Shown here: one piece after another, positions 17,100 to 25,970 of the stretch | How positions within the stretch are numbered: the first letter of the stretch is position 1 | Layout: every line of letters starts with the position of its first letter | Source of the DNA: Clostridium_AD sp050717535 | Lineage (GTDB): Bacteria; Bacillota; Clostridia; Clostridiales; Clostridiaceae | Assembly: GCF_050717535.1 (NCBI RefSeq) | Contig: NZ_JBOITM010000086.1 | Span: forward strand, 3,539-67,538 | DNA length: 64,000 bases | Reading direction: 5' to 3' | The notes under the pieces: generated by a model | The model's database searches: none | Told to the model about the DNA's origin: nothing | The model's input: the letters and a program-made list of their open reading frames with translations, nothing else | Program-made: the position numbers and the translations under genes

Positions 17100-18476
17100 T
17101 TGAAAAATACCTACGTATTAGATACCAATGTTATTTTATATTCACCCAGCGCTATATTATCTTTTGGAGATAACGATGTAATAATACCCGAAGTTGTATT
17201 AGAAGAATTAGATAGTTTTAAAAAAGATAAAAGTGATTTAGGAGCTAATGCCAGATATGCTGCTAGACTTATTGATAAACTTAGACTTGAGGGAAAACTG
17301 AATGAGGGTGTAGAGCTGAAAAATGGTGGAAGACTTAGAGTAGAAATGAATCATTACGATACCAAAATTCCTCTTTCTTGGAGTAAAGAAAAGGCAGACA
17401 ATAGAATACTACAAGTATGCAAGGGGCTTAAAGAACAAGGGGAAGATGTATGGTTGATAACCAAAGATATATTTCTACGAATTAAAGCAGATGCTGTAGA
17501 TATTAAAGTAGATGATTATTATGAAAAATTTGTGCCTGAATATGATGATCAGTATACAGGGAGGAGTGAAGTATTTGTAACTTCTGAAAAGCTTCAGGAG
17601 TTTTTTAGTAAAAAAGTTTTAAAGGCCAGTACATTACTTAATTATGATGAGAATTCAGAAGAATATACCATACCAATTTTATACACAAACCAATTTTTAA
17701 TAATTCATTCAATGGAAAACCCAAAACAAACTGCACTAGGTAGATATGATGGTAAAAATGTAGTACCGCTTTACAGTAAGGAAAGTAAGCCACTTGGAGT
17801 AGTCCCAAGAAATGTGGGACAGAGATTTATGCTAGAAGCATTAAGTATGGATGCAATAAAAGCCCCCTTAGTAATTGTTAAGGGGCCTGCAGGAACTGCT
17901 AAAACATTATTTTCATTAGCAGTGGGGCTTCAAAAGATACTTCAAGATAATAGTGAACACTACAGAAGAATTTTAGTTTGTAGGCCTAACGTTACCATGG
18001 ATGAGGATATAGGCTTTTTGCCTGGTACAGAGCAAGAAAAAATATCGCCTTTTATGAGGCCAATATTTGATAATTTAGAAATACTTGTGGATTCTGATGA
18101 AAAAGAACGTTATAAAAATGAGAAAGAATTAACAGATAAGATAAAAGATTTATTTGATAGGAGAATTATAACCACCGAAGCGGTTGCTTACCTTAGAGGA
18201 AGGTCCATAGTTAAAAATTGGGTCATTATAGATGAGGCACAAAATTTGTCACCCAAACAGGTTAAGACAATAATAACTAGAGTTGGTGAGGGAACTAAGT
18301 TAATTCTTATTGGAGACCCAGAACAAATAGATCATCCTTTTCTTGATTCTAGATCAAATGGTTTGTGTTATGCATCTGAAAAAATGAAGGGTAGTGATTT
18401 GTGTTATCAGGTGACTTTAAAATATGATGAATGTGAGAGGTCGCCTCTAGCATATGAAGGTTCGAAAAAATTATAA
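17100..18476 (+). CDS. PIN domain-PhoH family ATPase (YlaK-like)
   Basis: A 458-residue fusion: an N-terminal PIN nuclease domain (about 1-135; YVLDTNVILY carries the first catalytic Asp and VVLEELD the next acid) and a C-terminal PhoH ATPase (Walker A GPAGTAKT, Walker B WVIIDEAQNL). Such PhoH2-like proteins act as RNA helicase/RNases and some belong to toxin-antitoxin-like loci; the function of this housekeeping version is unsettled. The TTG start has AGAGGAGG nine bases upstream. A terminator follows. Confidence 0.92.
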   Translation: MKNTYVLDTNVILYSPSAILSFGDNDVIIPEVVLEELDSFKKDKSDLGANARYAARLIDKLRLEGKLNEGVELKNGGRLRVEMNHYDTKIPLSWSKEKADNRILQVCKGLKEQGEDVWLITKDIFLRIKADAVDIKVDDYYEKFVPEYDDQYTGRSEVFVTSEKLQEFFSKKVLKASTLLNYDENSEEYTIPILYTNQFLIIHSMENPKQTALGRYDGKNVVPLYSKESKPLGVVPRNVGQRFMLEALSMDAIKAPLVIVKGPAGTAKTLFSLAVGLQKILQDNSEHYRRILVCRPNVTMDEDIGFLPGTEQEKISPFMRPIFDNLEILVDSDEKERYKNEKELTDKIKDLFDRRIITTEAVAYLRGRSIVKNWVIIDEAQNLSPKQVKTIITRVGEGTKLILIGDPEQIDHPFLDSRSNGLCYASEKMKGSDLCYQVTLKYDECERSPLAYEGSKKL

Positions 18477-18494
18477 ATATATTGATTTTGTCGG

Positions 18495-18524
18495 AGAGAG
18501 TATAAGAAATTATGCTCTCTTTTG
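18495..18524 (+). terminator. terminator of the PIN-PhoH gene
   Basis: AGAGAGTATAA pairs with TTATGCTCTCT around GAAA, followed by TTTT. Confidence 0.8.
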
Positions 18525-18640
18525 TATTAAATTATCGTATTAGTAATTATATTCACAAAAATTACATTAATATTTTGTTTTAATATGTATAGTTTTAATG
18601 TACAATAGGATAGAACCTAATAAGAAGAAGGATGGGAAGT

Positions 18641-19669
18641 ATGAGGAAACTGAAAAAAAACAGAAAAACTAAGAAAACAAAAAAACGTACAAGCACTCTT
18701 GTTATATTATTTATTGTATTTGAACTTGTTTTCACAGCAGTTACAGGCCCATATATGCTTTATTATGGTCCATTTAAAAATGCAAAGACTACAGTAGTAG
18801 GTGCAGCTATGACTACTCTTACATTACAATGGCTAGCGAAAGCTTTTTTATCCGATGCGAAAATAAAAGAAATCATGAAGGAACAATCGGTGGAAACTGT
18901 AGCTCAAGCTAATCTAGATGATAAAACATCAGGGGTAAAGGTAGAAAATAAAGATGATGATAGCATTGAAAGATATGACATAACAGGTAAAAAGTACAAA
19001 GGCTACGTATTAATAATTAGTGATCCAACTAGGATAAAAGTTGGGTATAGTAGCAAACTTGGAGTGGAAGGTGAGCTAACTAGTGAAATTGCAAAAGCAA
19101 ATAATGCAGTTGCGGCCATTAATGGTGGTGCGTTTACAGATAAAGCTGTTGACGTGGAATGGGCAGGAACGGGAGCAAATCCAACAGGAATAATAATGAC
19201 TAATGGGAAAACAGAGTTTAGTGACATAAAAAATGAAAACAAAAGAACAGAGGTTGTTGCATTAACTAAAGAAGGAAAGTTATTAGTTGGTCTCCACAGC
19301 ATTACAGAAATGGAAAAAGTTGGAGTAACTGAAGCGTTATCATTTGGTCCAGCTATGATAGTTAATGGAAAGAAAATGATAAATTCAGGTGAGGGGGGTA
19401 TGGGTATAGCGCCTAGGACAGCTATTGCACAAAGGCAAGATGGGGCAATAATATTATTAGTTATTGATGGAAGACAAGTAAATAGTATAGGGGCTACTTT
19501 GAGAGAAGTGCAAGACATATTGTATGATGAATATGGTGCTGTTAATGCTACTAACTTAGATGGAGGCTCTTCGGCCACTATGTTTTACAATGATGAAGTT
19601 ATAAACAATCCTAGTGACAGTCTGGGAGAGAGAGCAATACCTTCAATTATGTATGTGGAGAGTAGATAA
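18641..19669 (+). CDS. phosphodiester glycosidase (NAGPA) domain protein, membrane-anchored
   Basis: A 342-residue protein with a very basic N-terminus (KKNRKTKKTKKR), one hydrophobic segment (about 20-45) and a C-terminal NAGPA/DUF2233 domain: AAINGGAF, GIIMTNGK, SFGPAMIVNGK, and TNLDGGSSATM near the end are the usual landmarks. Homologues act on phosphodiester-linked sugars or exopolysaccharide at the cell surface. I chose the second ATG because the purine-rich AGAAGG then lies nine bases upstream. Followed after 30 bases by another anchored protein gene, probably co-transcribed. Confidence 0.88.
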   Translation: MRKLKKNRKTKKTKKRTSTLVILFIVFELVFTAVTGPYMLYYGPFKNAKTTVVGAAMTTLTLQWLAKAFLSDAKIKEIMKEQSVETVAQANLDDKTSGVKVENKDDDSIERYDITGKKYKGYVLIISDPTRIKVGYSSKLGVEGELTSEIAKANNAVAAINGGAFTDKAVDVEWAGTGANPTGIIMTNGKTEFSDIKNENKRTEVVALTKEGKLLVGLHSITEMEKVGVTEALSFGPAMIVNGKKMINSGEGGMGIAPRTAIAQRQDGAIILLVIDGRQVNSIGATLREVQDILYDEYGAVNATNLDGGSSATMFYNDEVINNPSDSLGERAIPSIMYVESR

Positions 19670-19699
19670 TTAATATTTTAAATTAAAGGAGAAAGCATT

Positions 19700-20728
19700 A
19701 TGAAATGGAAGAAAAGAATATTTATATGGATAGTAGTGTCTTTATCTTTACAATGTTTAGTTCTCTTTTATGTGGATCATTATTTTTTAGCTCCTGATTC
19801 AAAGGTAGCATCGAAAAAAGTTGAGCCAGAAGAAACCGAAAAAATAAAAAACATTGATATTACTGTTCCAGCGAATGCAGAAAATATATTAGTGTCCTAC
19901 GATGCTAAATATTTATCTTATTATGAAGAGGGAAAATTAAAAGTTGTTAACTGTAAAGATGGAACAATAAAGGATATATCTGTAGATGAAGGTTGTGCAA
20001 TTTCTTTTTCCAAATGGCTTCCAGATAGAAATAGAATGCTTTTGGTAGAGAAAAACAGCTATGATGACTCTAGTAATTTAGTGTTATATCATTATGATAT
20101 GTCAAAGGATGAAAAAGTAAAGATAAAAGATTTAGCTTGGGCTAACACAAATTCTGAGGTAAAAGATATTCAATCAGCAACTTTAACAGGAGTTAATTAC
20201 GTAAAAGTTTCAAGTGAAGGTGAACGAAGTAGCATATACAGAATTGATAGGATGGGAACCATGACAAAAACTGATACAATTCCTAGTTTTATAAATAGAA
20301 TATCGGTGTTACGTCATGAAGATAAATTAATATACGAGGGGTCAGTTTATAATAAAATATATGCTACCAATAGAGAAAATTCTATAACTGTAGAAGGTGT
20401 GGACAAGCTAACATTAATTGGTGATGATGATGATGACAATGTGTATCTGGGAGAATTAAAAGACAAATTAATAAGCAAAATTTATTATGGCAAAATATCA
20501 GATGACACTGCGGACTGGAAAGTCATTGAATTAAAAGACCCTACTGAATCAAAAGATTTATATGTTACGTCAGAAGGTAAGGTATATCAAAATGACTCAC
20601 TTAAGGGCATAGTAAAAGAAATTAGTTCTGGAGCGGAAACTAGCTATGAAGGAAAATTAGTGCAGTTATATGCTAAAGGAGTAGTATCTTTAGTAAATAA
20701 TAAAATATATTTTCTTCCTTTTAAGTAA
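19700..20728 (+). CDS. membrane-anchored protein, possible beta-propeller, function unknown
   Basis: A 342-residue protein with an N-terminal transmembrane anchor (about residues 7-26) and an extracytoplasmic part rich in short beta-strand segments separated by charged turns (for example YLSYYEEGKLKVVNCKDG and KIYYGKISDD), suggestive of a propeller fold. I recognise no catalytic motif. AAAGGAG precedes the ATG. Its pairing with the NAGPA-domain gene suggests a shared envelope role. Confidence 0.75.
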   Translation: MKWKKRIFIWIVVSLSLQCLVLFYVDHYFLAPDSKVASKKVEPEETEKIKNIDITVPANAENILVSYDAKYLSYYEEGKLKVVNCKDGTIKDISVDEGCAISFSKWLPDRNRMLLVEKNSYDDSSNLVLYHYDMSKDEKVKIKDLAWANTNSEVKDIQSATLTGVNYVKVSSEGERSSIYRIDRMGTMTKTDTIPSFINRISVLRHEDKLIYEGSVYNKIYATNRENSITVEGVDKLTLIGDDDDDNVYLGELKDKLISKIYYGKISDDTADWKVIELKDPTESKDLYVTSEGKVYQNDSLKGIVKEISSGAETSYEGKLVQLYAKGVVSLVNNKIYFLPFK

Positions 20729-20760
20729 GTAGGTACATAAATAAGTTGTTGTGATTTTAA

Positions 20761-20785
20761 ACTATGCCTTAGGCATGGTTTTTTA
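20761..20785 (+). terminator. terminator of the NAGPA-propeller pair
   Basis: ACTATGCC, loop TTA, GGCATGGT, then a T-rich run. Confidence 0.8.
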
Positions 20786-21040
20786 TTATATAGTAAACAG
20801 CTTCTGCAAATGATTGCAGAAAACATTTATACTCGACTGTAGCGATATTATGCTCTTATAATAACTTATCTAATAGTTTAATTTAATGAGAGTATAATGT
20901 TATTCTTAGAGAATACATTTATAGAAGTGGATAAGTTGAAATATATTTATATGTTTTGAAAATATTGGATTAAAAATAAAAAAACTTTGCTATAATAGAT
21001 AGATTGAACATCTAAAAAATAACAAGTTAAAGATGCCCTA

Positions 21041-21079
21041 ACAAGATAAATAATAATTAGCAACTGCTATTTATCTTGT
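21041..21079 (+). promoter_or_regulatory. leader hairpin directly before the ribosome binding site of the S2P gene
   Basis: A perfect 12-bp stem, ACAAGATAAATA (21041-21052) with TATTTATCTTGT (21068-21079), 15-base loop. The AGGA Shine-Dalgarno begins at the next base, so folding could affect ribosome access. Confidence 0.5.
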
Positions 21080-21089
21080 AGGAATAGAA

Positions 21090-21740
21090 TTGGGTACAGT
21101 AGATATAGTAGATAAGCTTTTGATGATACCAGCAATTTTAATAGCATTTACTTTTCATGAGTATGCACATGCTATCACAGCAGATAGGTTAGGAGACAAA
21201 ACACCTAGATTTCAAGGAAGACTTACACTAAATCCCATTGCGCATATAGATCCAATGGGATTTATTATGATTTTAATATTTAACTTTGGATGGGCAAAAC
21301 CTGTTCAGACAAATCCTAGTGCCTATAAAAATTATTATAAGGATGATTTGAAGGTTTCATTAGCAGGTCCTGTTGCTAATATTATCATAGGATTTGTTTT
21401 TGCACTTTTGTCTGTATTGTTTTCAAAGTTTTCGCCAGTTCAAGGTGAATTATATACCATTATCCTACAAATGCTGATGATTACAGGGGTCTTAAATTGT
21501 ATATTATTTTTTCTTAATTTAGTGCCAATACCAGGCTTTGATGGATTCCATATAGTTAGGGATTTATTTCCAAAGGCTTTTTATGATTTATCAGATACAT
21601 TAACTAGGTATCAATTCTTAATATTTATGGTATTAGTACTTCCTATATTACCTAATAACCAATCAGTTTTCACTTATCTTGTGCAAGTACCAGGACTGTG
21701 GTTATATTCTCTTTTCACCAATATTGTAGGAATGATCTAA
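21090..21740 (+). CDS. site-2 protease family (M50) membrane metalloprotease
   Basis: A 216-residue membrane protein with several hydrophobic helices. HEYAHA in the first helix is the zinc-binding HExxH motif and NLVPIPGFDGFH is the second conserved motif with the Asp ligand. Short S2P homologues of this type (YwhC-like) are common in Firmicutes with unknown substrates. The start is TTG with AGGA six bases upstream. The stop codon abuts the ATG of the histidine kinase gene, so translation is probably coupled. Confidence 0.9.
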   Translation: MGTVDIVDKLLMIPAILIAFTFHEYAHAITADRLGDKTPRFQGRLTLNPIAHIDPMGFIMILIFNFGWAKPVQTNPSAYKNYYKDDLKVSLAGPVANIIIGFVFALLSVLFSKFSPVQGELYTIILQMLMITGVLNCILFFLNLVPIPGFDGFHIVRDLFPKAFYDLSDTLTRYQFLIFMVLVLPILPNNQSVFTYLVQVPGLWLYSLFTNIVGMI

Positions 21741-22871
21741 ATGGATAGATGGATTATTATTTATGAGTTTTCTATTTTAATTTATTGCATAAGTAATTAT
21801 CTACAAAGTGGAATTGAAAATTCCACTTTTGCCATATCTACTATTTTATCTTATATATGTCTTAAAACCTGTTATTACATATTTAGTAAATTTAAATATG
21901 TGGATATTATATTGATTTTGACTCTAGTATTAGTAGTGGTTGAATATTTTTATGTTTATGATTTAATAATACTAGTCTTACCTATTAACATTTATATGTT
22001 ATTAGGAAAGAAAGACCAGCATAAGTGGATAAGTATAATAGCTATTATCATTAGTGTATATTTTATAAAACATGATATTTTAAAAGAATATATATTAATA
22101 GCGGCATTGGGTTATTTAGTATATATATTAGTTAATATTAGCTTTAGTGGAATGCAAAAACTTACAGAAGAAAATGAAAGATTAGCGAAGAGAAATGCTA
22201 CACTTTTAAGTAAACTAAATAAAGATGCCGAATTTTATAAACAATCTAAATACATGTCGCAGCTTCAAGAAAGAAATAAGATAGCCCAGGAAATACATGA
22301 TAATATTGGACATGTATTGTCTGGAGGCATTATGCAGCTAGAGGCGGCTAAGCTTTTACTAGACGTTGATATACCTAAATCAAAATCAATGGTTCAGGGC
22401 ACTATTAACGTACTACGTGAAGGAATGGATAATATAAGAATCACTTTGAAAAATATTAAACCACCTGCAGAACAATTAGGCATAACTAAGATTAAAGTGT
22501 TAATTGAAGAATTTAGTTCTAACAGTGGGATAAAGTCTAATTTTCTTTATAATTCAAATATAGATAAAATAACCACAGTGCAGTGGAAGCTTATTTATGA
22601 CAACGTTAATGAAGGGTTAACGAATACAATGAAATATTCTAAAGCATCTAAAGTTATTGTTGGTATTGAAATTCACAATAAAATTATAAAATTAGAAGTT
22701 AAGGACGATGGTATAGGCTGCATTACTGTTATCAAAGGTCTAGGTATTGCTGGCATGGAAGAAAGAATAGTGGATGCAGGTGGACAGGTTATTATAGATG
22801 GAACACAAGGCTTCTCCATTATCTCACTTATTCCATTAGACCAAGAAAAGTGGGGGACGGTTAACAACTAA
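21741..22871 (+). CDS. sensor histidine kinase, LnrJ-like
   Basis: A 376-residue kinase. The first 130 residues are hydrophobic (about five or six membrane helices). A coiled stretch (KLTEENERLAKRN) leads to the HisKA_3 dimerisation domain with the phospho-acceptor His at about residue 186 (QEIHDNIGH), then the ATPase domain (N box NVNEGLTN, G1 DDGIGC, G2 GLGIAGMEER). It should phosphorylate the response regulator encoded at 23028. The last codons (GTVNN) and stop lie within a copy of the GGGGAC repeat, so the C-terminus has been altered by the repeat. Confidence 0.9.
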   Translation: MDRWIIIYEFSILIYCISNYLQSGIENSTFAISTILSYICLKTCYYIFSKFKYVDIILILTLVLVVVEYFYVYDLIILVLPINIYMLLGKKDQHKWISIIAIIISVYFIKHDILKEYILIAALGYLVYILVNISFSGMQKLTEENERLAKRNATLLSKLNKDAEFYKQSKYMSQLQERNKIAQEIHDNIGHVLSGGIMQLEAAKLLLDVDIPKSKSMVQGTINVLREGMDNIRITLKNIKPPAEQLGITKIKVLIEEFSSNSGIKSNFLYNSNIDKITTVQWKLIYDNVNEGLTNTMKYSKASKVIVGIEIHNKIIKLEVKDDGIGCITVIKGLGIAGMEERIVDAGGQVIIDGTQGFSIISLIPLDQEKWGTVNN

Positions 22872-23009
22872 TTGATGTTTAGAGCTAGATTTTATGTGTA
22901 TGTGTAGGTGTAGGTGTAGGTGTAGGTGAGGGACAGTTAGCAACCAATTGATGTTTAGAGTTTGATTTTAGGTGGATTAAAGGTGGGGGACAGTTAGCAA
23001 CTAAATAAC
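22852..23009 (+). repeat. GGGGAC repeat cluster 1 (three copies)
   Basis: Copies start at 22852, 22928 and 22985. The first two share a 33-base unit (GGGGGACGGTTAACAACTAA then TTGATGTTTAGAG, and GAGGGACAGTTAGCAACCAA then TTGATGTTTAGAG); the third is shorter (GGGGGACAGTTAGCAACTAA). A GGTGTA hexamer run lies between copies at about 22905-22930. The first copy covers the histidine kinase stop codon. Confidence 0.85.
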
Positions 23010-23027
23010 AAATAAGGGGCTAGGAGT

Positions 23028-23660
23028 ATGGCAATTAAAGTTTTGATAGCTGATGATGATATACTAATAAGAGAAGGTTTGAAAATTATACTTGAATTGG
23101 ACGAAGAATTTGAAGTGGTGGGGTGCGTCCAAAATGGATTGGAAGCCTTAGAAAAGTGTAAAGTGGAAATTGTAGATGTAGCATTATTGGATGTAAGAAT
23201 GCCAGTGATGAATGGAGTACAAGCAGTTAGTGAAATAACTATGAAAACAACAACTAAAACCTTGATTTTAACTACATTTGACGAGGATGAATATATACAT
23301 GAGGCTTTAAAAAATGGGGCAAGAGGTTATCTTTTAAAAAATAATTCACCAGAGAAAATAAAAGATGCTATTAAAACAGTTTTTGGTGGGAATATTGTTA
23401 TGCAAGATGTAATATTAGATAAGGTTACAAGAGGTTTTAAAGTGATAAGGAAAGAAGAAATTCCAAAAGAATATTTCTTTACAGAAAGAGAAACAGATAT
23501 AATAAAAGCTATTGCAGAAGGTCTTTCAAATAAAGAAATTTCTAATAAAATATATATATCAGAGGGGACAGTTAAGAACTATATCACTTCTATTCTGGGT
23601 AAGACTGGATTAAAACATAGAACTCAAATTGCGATATATTATTTAAAGGGAGAAATATAA
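23028..23660 (+). CDS. response regulator, NarL/LuxR family, LnrK-like
   Basis: A 210-residue regulator with an N-terminal receiver domain (acidic pair DDD at 9-11, phospho-acceptor Asp55 in LLDVRMP, conserved Thr near LILTTFDED, Lys in LLKNNSP) and a C-terminal LuxR-type helix-turn-helix (TERETDIIKAIAEGLSNKEI ending in ISEGTVKNYI). It probably acts with the upstream kinase to control the ABC transporter genes that follow. AGGGGCTAGGAG precedes the ATG. Confidence 0.94.
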   Translation: MAIKVLIADDDILIREGLKIILELDEEFEVVGCVQNGLEALEKCKVEIVDVALLDVRMPVMNGVQAVSEITMKTTTKTLILTTFDEDEYIHEALKNGARGYLLKNNSPEKIKDAIKTVFGGNIVMQDVILDKVTRGFKVIRKEEIPKEYFFTERETDIIKAIAEGLSNKEISNKIYISEGTVKNYITSILGKTGLKHRTQIAIYYLKGEI

Positions 23661-23720
23661 TATTAGGTATATGAGAATAAATAACAAGTCGGCAGATTAG
23701 TATTTATTTTCAAACGTACT

Positions 23721-23782
23721 TATATGACTTTAGTCATATAGAAAAGGTGACTTTCACTACTTACTAGGAAGTCTCTTTTTTT
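23721..23782 (+). terminator. two hairpins after the response regulator
   Basis: TATATGAC/GTCATATA with a 4-base loop (23721-23740), then GACTT/AAGTC with an AAAAG/CTTTT extension and a T7 tract at 23775-23781. The second looks like an intrinsic terminator, so transporter genes may have their own promoter or depend on read-through. Confidence 0.65.
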
Positions 23783-23828
23783 ATACAATAGAATTATAAG
23801 AAATAAAAATTATAAAGAGGTGCCATAT

Positions 23829-24764
23829 ATGAAGATAGTTAAAATCCAAGGATTAACCAAAAAATTCAAAGATGTAATAGCAGTAGATAATGTGTGCTTA
23901 ACTATAGAAGAAGGCGAAATTTATGGGTTACTCGGACCTAATGGAGCAGGCAAAAGCACTATTATAAATATATTATGTGGTCTACTGGAAGTGGATAAAG
24001 GCAAAATTGAAATTTTAGGGAAAGACATTGAAAAAAGCAGTACTTACACAAAACAAAACATTGGTGTGGTGCCACAAGAGATTGCTATTTATGATGACTT
24101 AACAGCTTATGAAAATGTTAAATTTTTTGCTAGTCTTTATGGGCTAAAGGGATCTGAACTTAGTGATAAAGTAGATGAAGCACTAGAGTTTGTTGGGCTT
24201 TTAGATAAGAAAAAAGAGTACCCAAAGAGTTTTTCAGGTGGAATGAAAAGGCGATTAAATATTGCATGTTCTATAGCTCATAGGCCTAAGCTAATTATAA
24301 TGGATGAACCCACGGTAGGCATTGATCCTCAATCAAGAAATCATATATTACAATCTGTAAAGAAATTAAATTCACTAGGATGTACTATAATCTATACTAC
24401 TCACTATATGGAAGAGGTAGAAGCCATATGCGGTAATATAGCTATAATAGACCACGGTAAGGTAATTGCACAGGGGACTGTGGAGGAATTGAAGTCTATT
24501 GTTACAGATGTAAATTATGTTGAGATTACTGTAGAAGATGTAGATGTGGTTAATATAGAGGAACTTAAGGCAATAGCGGGAGTTGTTGAAATAGAAGTTG
24601 TAGAAGAAAAAATTAAAATACAAAGTAAAAAGGATATTACTAATTTAGATAAAATAATATTATTTTTCACTTCTAATAATGTTGCTATTAAAAGTATGGA
24701 AAGCAAAAATCCCGATTTAGAGTCGGTATTCCTCACACTAACGGGAAGGAAACTCAGGGATTAG
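23829..24764 (+). CDS. ABC transporter ATP-binding protein, LnrL-like
   Basis: A 311-residue ATPase: Walker A GPNGAGKST, Q-loop VVPQE, signature FSGGMKRRL, Walker B LIIMDEPTVGID, switch His in TTHYMEEVE. The roughly 90-residue C-terminal extension is typical of DrrA/NatA-like drug or antibiotic exporters. The ATG at 23829 follows AAAGAGGTG. It energises the two ABC-2 permeases encoded next. Kinase-regulator-ATPase-permease-permease is the order of LnrJKLMN in Bacillus, which gives linearmycin resistance; the substrate here is unknown. Confidence 0.92.
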   Translation: MKIVKIQGLTKKFKDVIAVDNVCLTIEEGEIYGLLGPNGAGKSTIINILCGLLEVDKGKIEILGKDIEKSSTYTKQNIGVVPQEIAIYDDLTAYENVKFFASLYGLKGSELSDKVDEALEFVGLLDKKKEYPKSFSGGMKRRLNIACSIAHRPKLIIMDEPTVGIDPQSRNHILQSVKKLNSLGCTIIYTTHYMEEVEAICGNIAIIDHGKVIAQGTVEELKSIVTDVNYVEITVEDVDVVNIEELKAIAGVVEIEVVEEKIKIQSKKDITNLDKIILFFTSNNVAIKSMESKNPDLESVFLTLTGRKLRD

Positions 24765-24841
24765 AGGCTAACTTTTAATGAGAGTTATATACTTTAATAA
24801 GTGCAAGAAGCATAACTATTAATAACAGTTGGGGGAATAAA

Positions 24842-25969
24842 ATGAAGATTTTTATTATAGCATTGAAGGAAATTAAGCAAAATTTAAGAGATAAACAAGG
24901 AATGCTTTTAATGATAGCACTTCCTATAGTTCTTATGTTGATTTTAGGGACAGCTCTGTCTGGTGATATGGATGAGAGCTCATATTTGTTTAATAATACA
25001 AATATAGCTTATTCTATTGAGGGGAAGGGGCAGAGAGTAGAAGCTTTTGAAAATTTTCTAAATGAAACAAAAAAACTTGGTATAAAACCTATAAGAGTGC
25101 AAGATTATGAAAGTGGAATTAATAGTGTTAAGGATACAGTGTATGTCTGCTATATATACTTTAATGAAAGTGAAAATAAAATAAATCTTTATAAAAATGA
25201 AAAATATAATTTTGAAGCATCATTTGTAGAAGTAGTTTTTCAAGGGTTTGTACAAAAGTATAATGTTATAGCTGAAATAGCAAAGGTTAAGCCTGAAGCT
25301 GTAGAACAAGTTTTAAAAGAAGATTCTAAAAAATACGTAGATGTAAAATCTATTGATAGGAAAAAGCAGCCAAGAGCAATTGACTATTATGGAATAACTA
25401 TGACAACACTAATTATAATGTATGGTGCGTTATATGGGGCTTTTGCCATTAATGGTGAAAAAACAAGGAAGACAGGAAATAGAATACTAATTTCTCCTAT
25501 AAAAAAGTATGAATTTTTTATAGGAAAGAATATGGGAACTTTTGTAAGCATAATGTTTCAATTATTAATAGTGATGGTTTTTAGTAGATTTGCTTTGGGG
25601 GTAGACTGGGGAGATAGTCCAGGGGTGGTATTACTAATAATGTCATCAGAAGTATTTATGGCGATATCGCTAGGAATAGCAGCTGCTTTTATTTTTAAAT
25701 CTGAAGGTGTAATTTCTGGAGTATTAAATGCTATGATACCACTAATGATTTTTCTCGGTGGAGGATATGTATCATTAGAACAGTTTGATAGTCAGATTCT
25801 ATTGAATATAGCTAAAGTTTCGCCAGTAAGATGGGCAAATGATACTATATTCAAGATAATATACAGTGGTGATTTTAGTGGCGTATTTACTACCATTTCT
25901 ATTAATTTAATCGCAGCCACAGTGTTTTTAGCTATATCTATGTTGATGTTTAGAAAGGAGGGAGCATAA
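24842..25969 (+). CDS. ABC-2 type permease, LnrM-like
   Basis: A 375-residue permease: one N-terminal transmembrane helix (about 22-40), a large extracytoplasmic domain (to about 180), then five more hydrophobic helices. This matches ABC2_membrane_3 permeases. TTGGGGGAA precedes the ATG. The next permease starts one base after its stop, so the two are a coupled pair that probably forms a heterodimer. Confidence 0.9.
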   Translation: MKIFIIALKEIKQNLRDKQGMLLMIALPIVLMLILGTALSGDMDESSYLFNNTNIAYSIEGKGQRVEAFENFLNETKKLGIKPIRVQDYESGINSVKDTVYVCYIYFNESENKINLYKNEKYNFEASFVEVVFQGFVQKYNVIAEIAKVKPEAVEQVLKEDSKKYVDVKSIDRKKQPRAIDYYGITMTTLIIMYGALYGAFAINGEKTRKTGNRILISPIKKYEFFIGKNMGTFVSIMFQLLIVMVFSRFALGVDWGDSPGVVLLIMSSEVFMAISLGIAAAFIFKSEGVISGVLNAMIPLMIFLGGGYVSLEQFDSQILLNIAKVSPVRWANDTIFKIIYSGDFSGVFTTISINLIAATVFLAISMLMFRKEGA

Positions 25970-25970
25970 A

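Larger units (their letters stand above)
20729..21089 (+). other. intergenic region upstream of the site-2 protease operon
   Basis: Contains the terminator at 20761, an extended -10 promoter (TGCTATAAT, 20989-20996?; the hexamer TATAAT is at 20991-20996 with TG just before) without a convincing -35, and a leader of about 90 nt that ends in the hairpin at 21041-21079. Confidence 0.45.
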
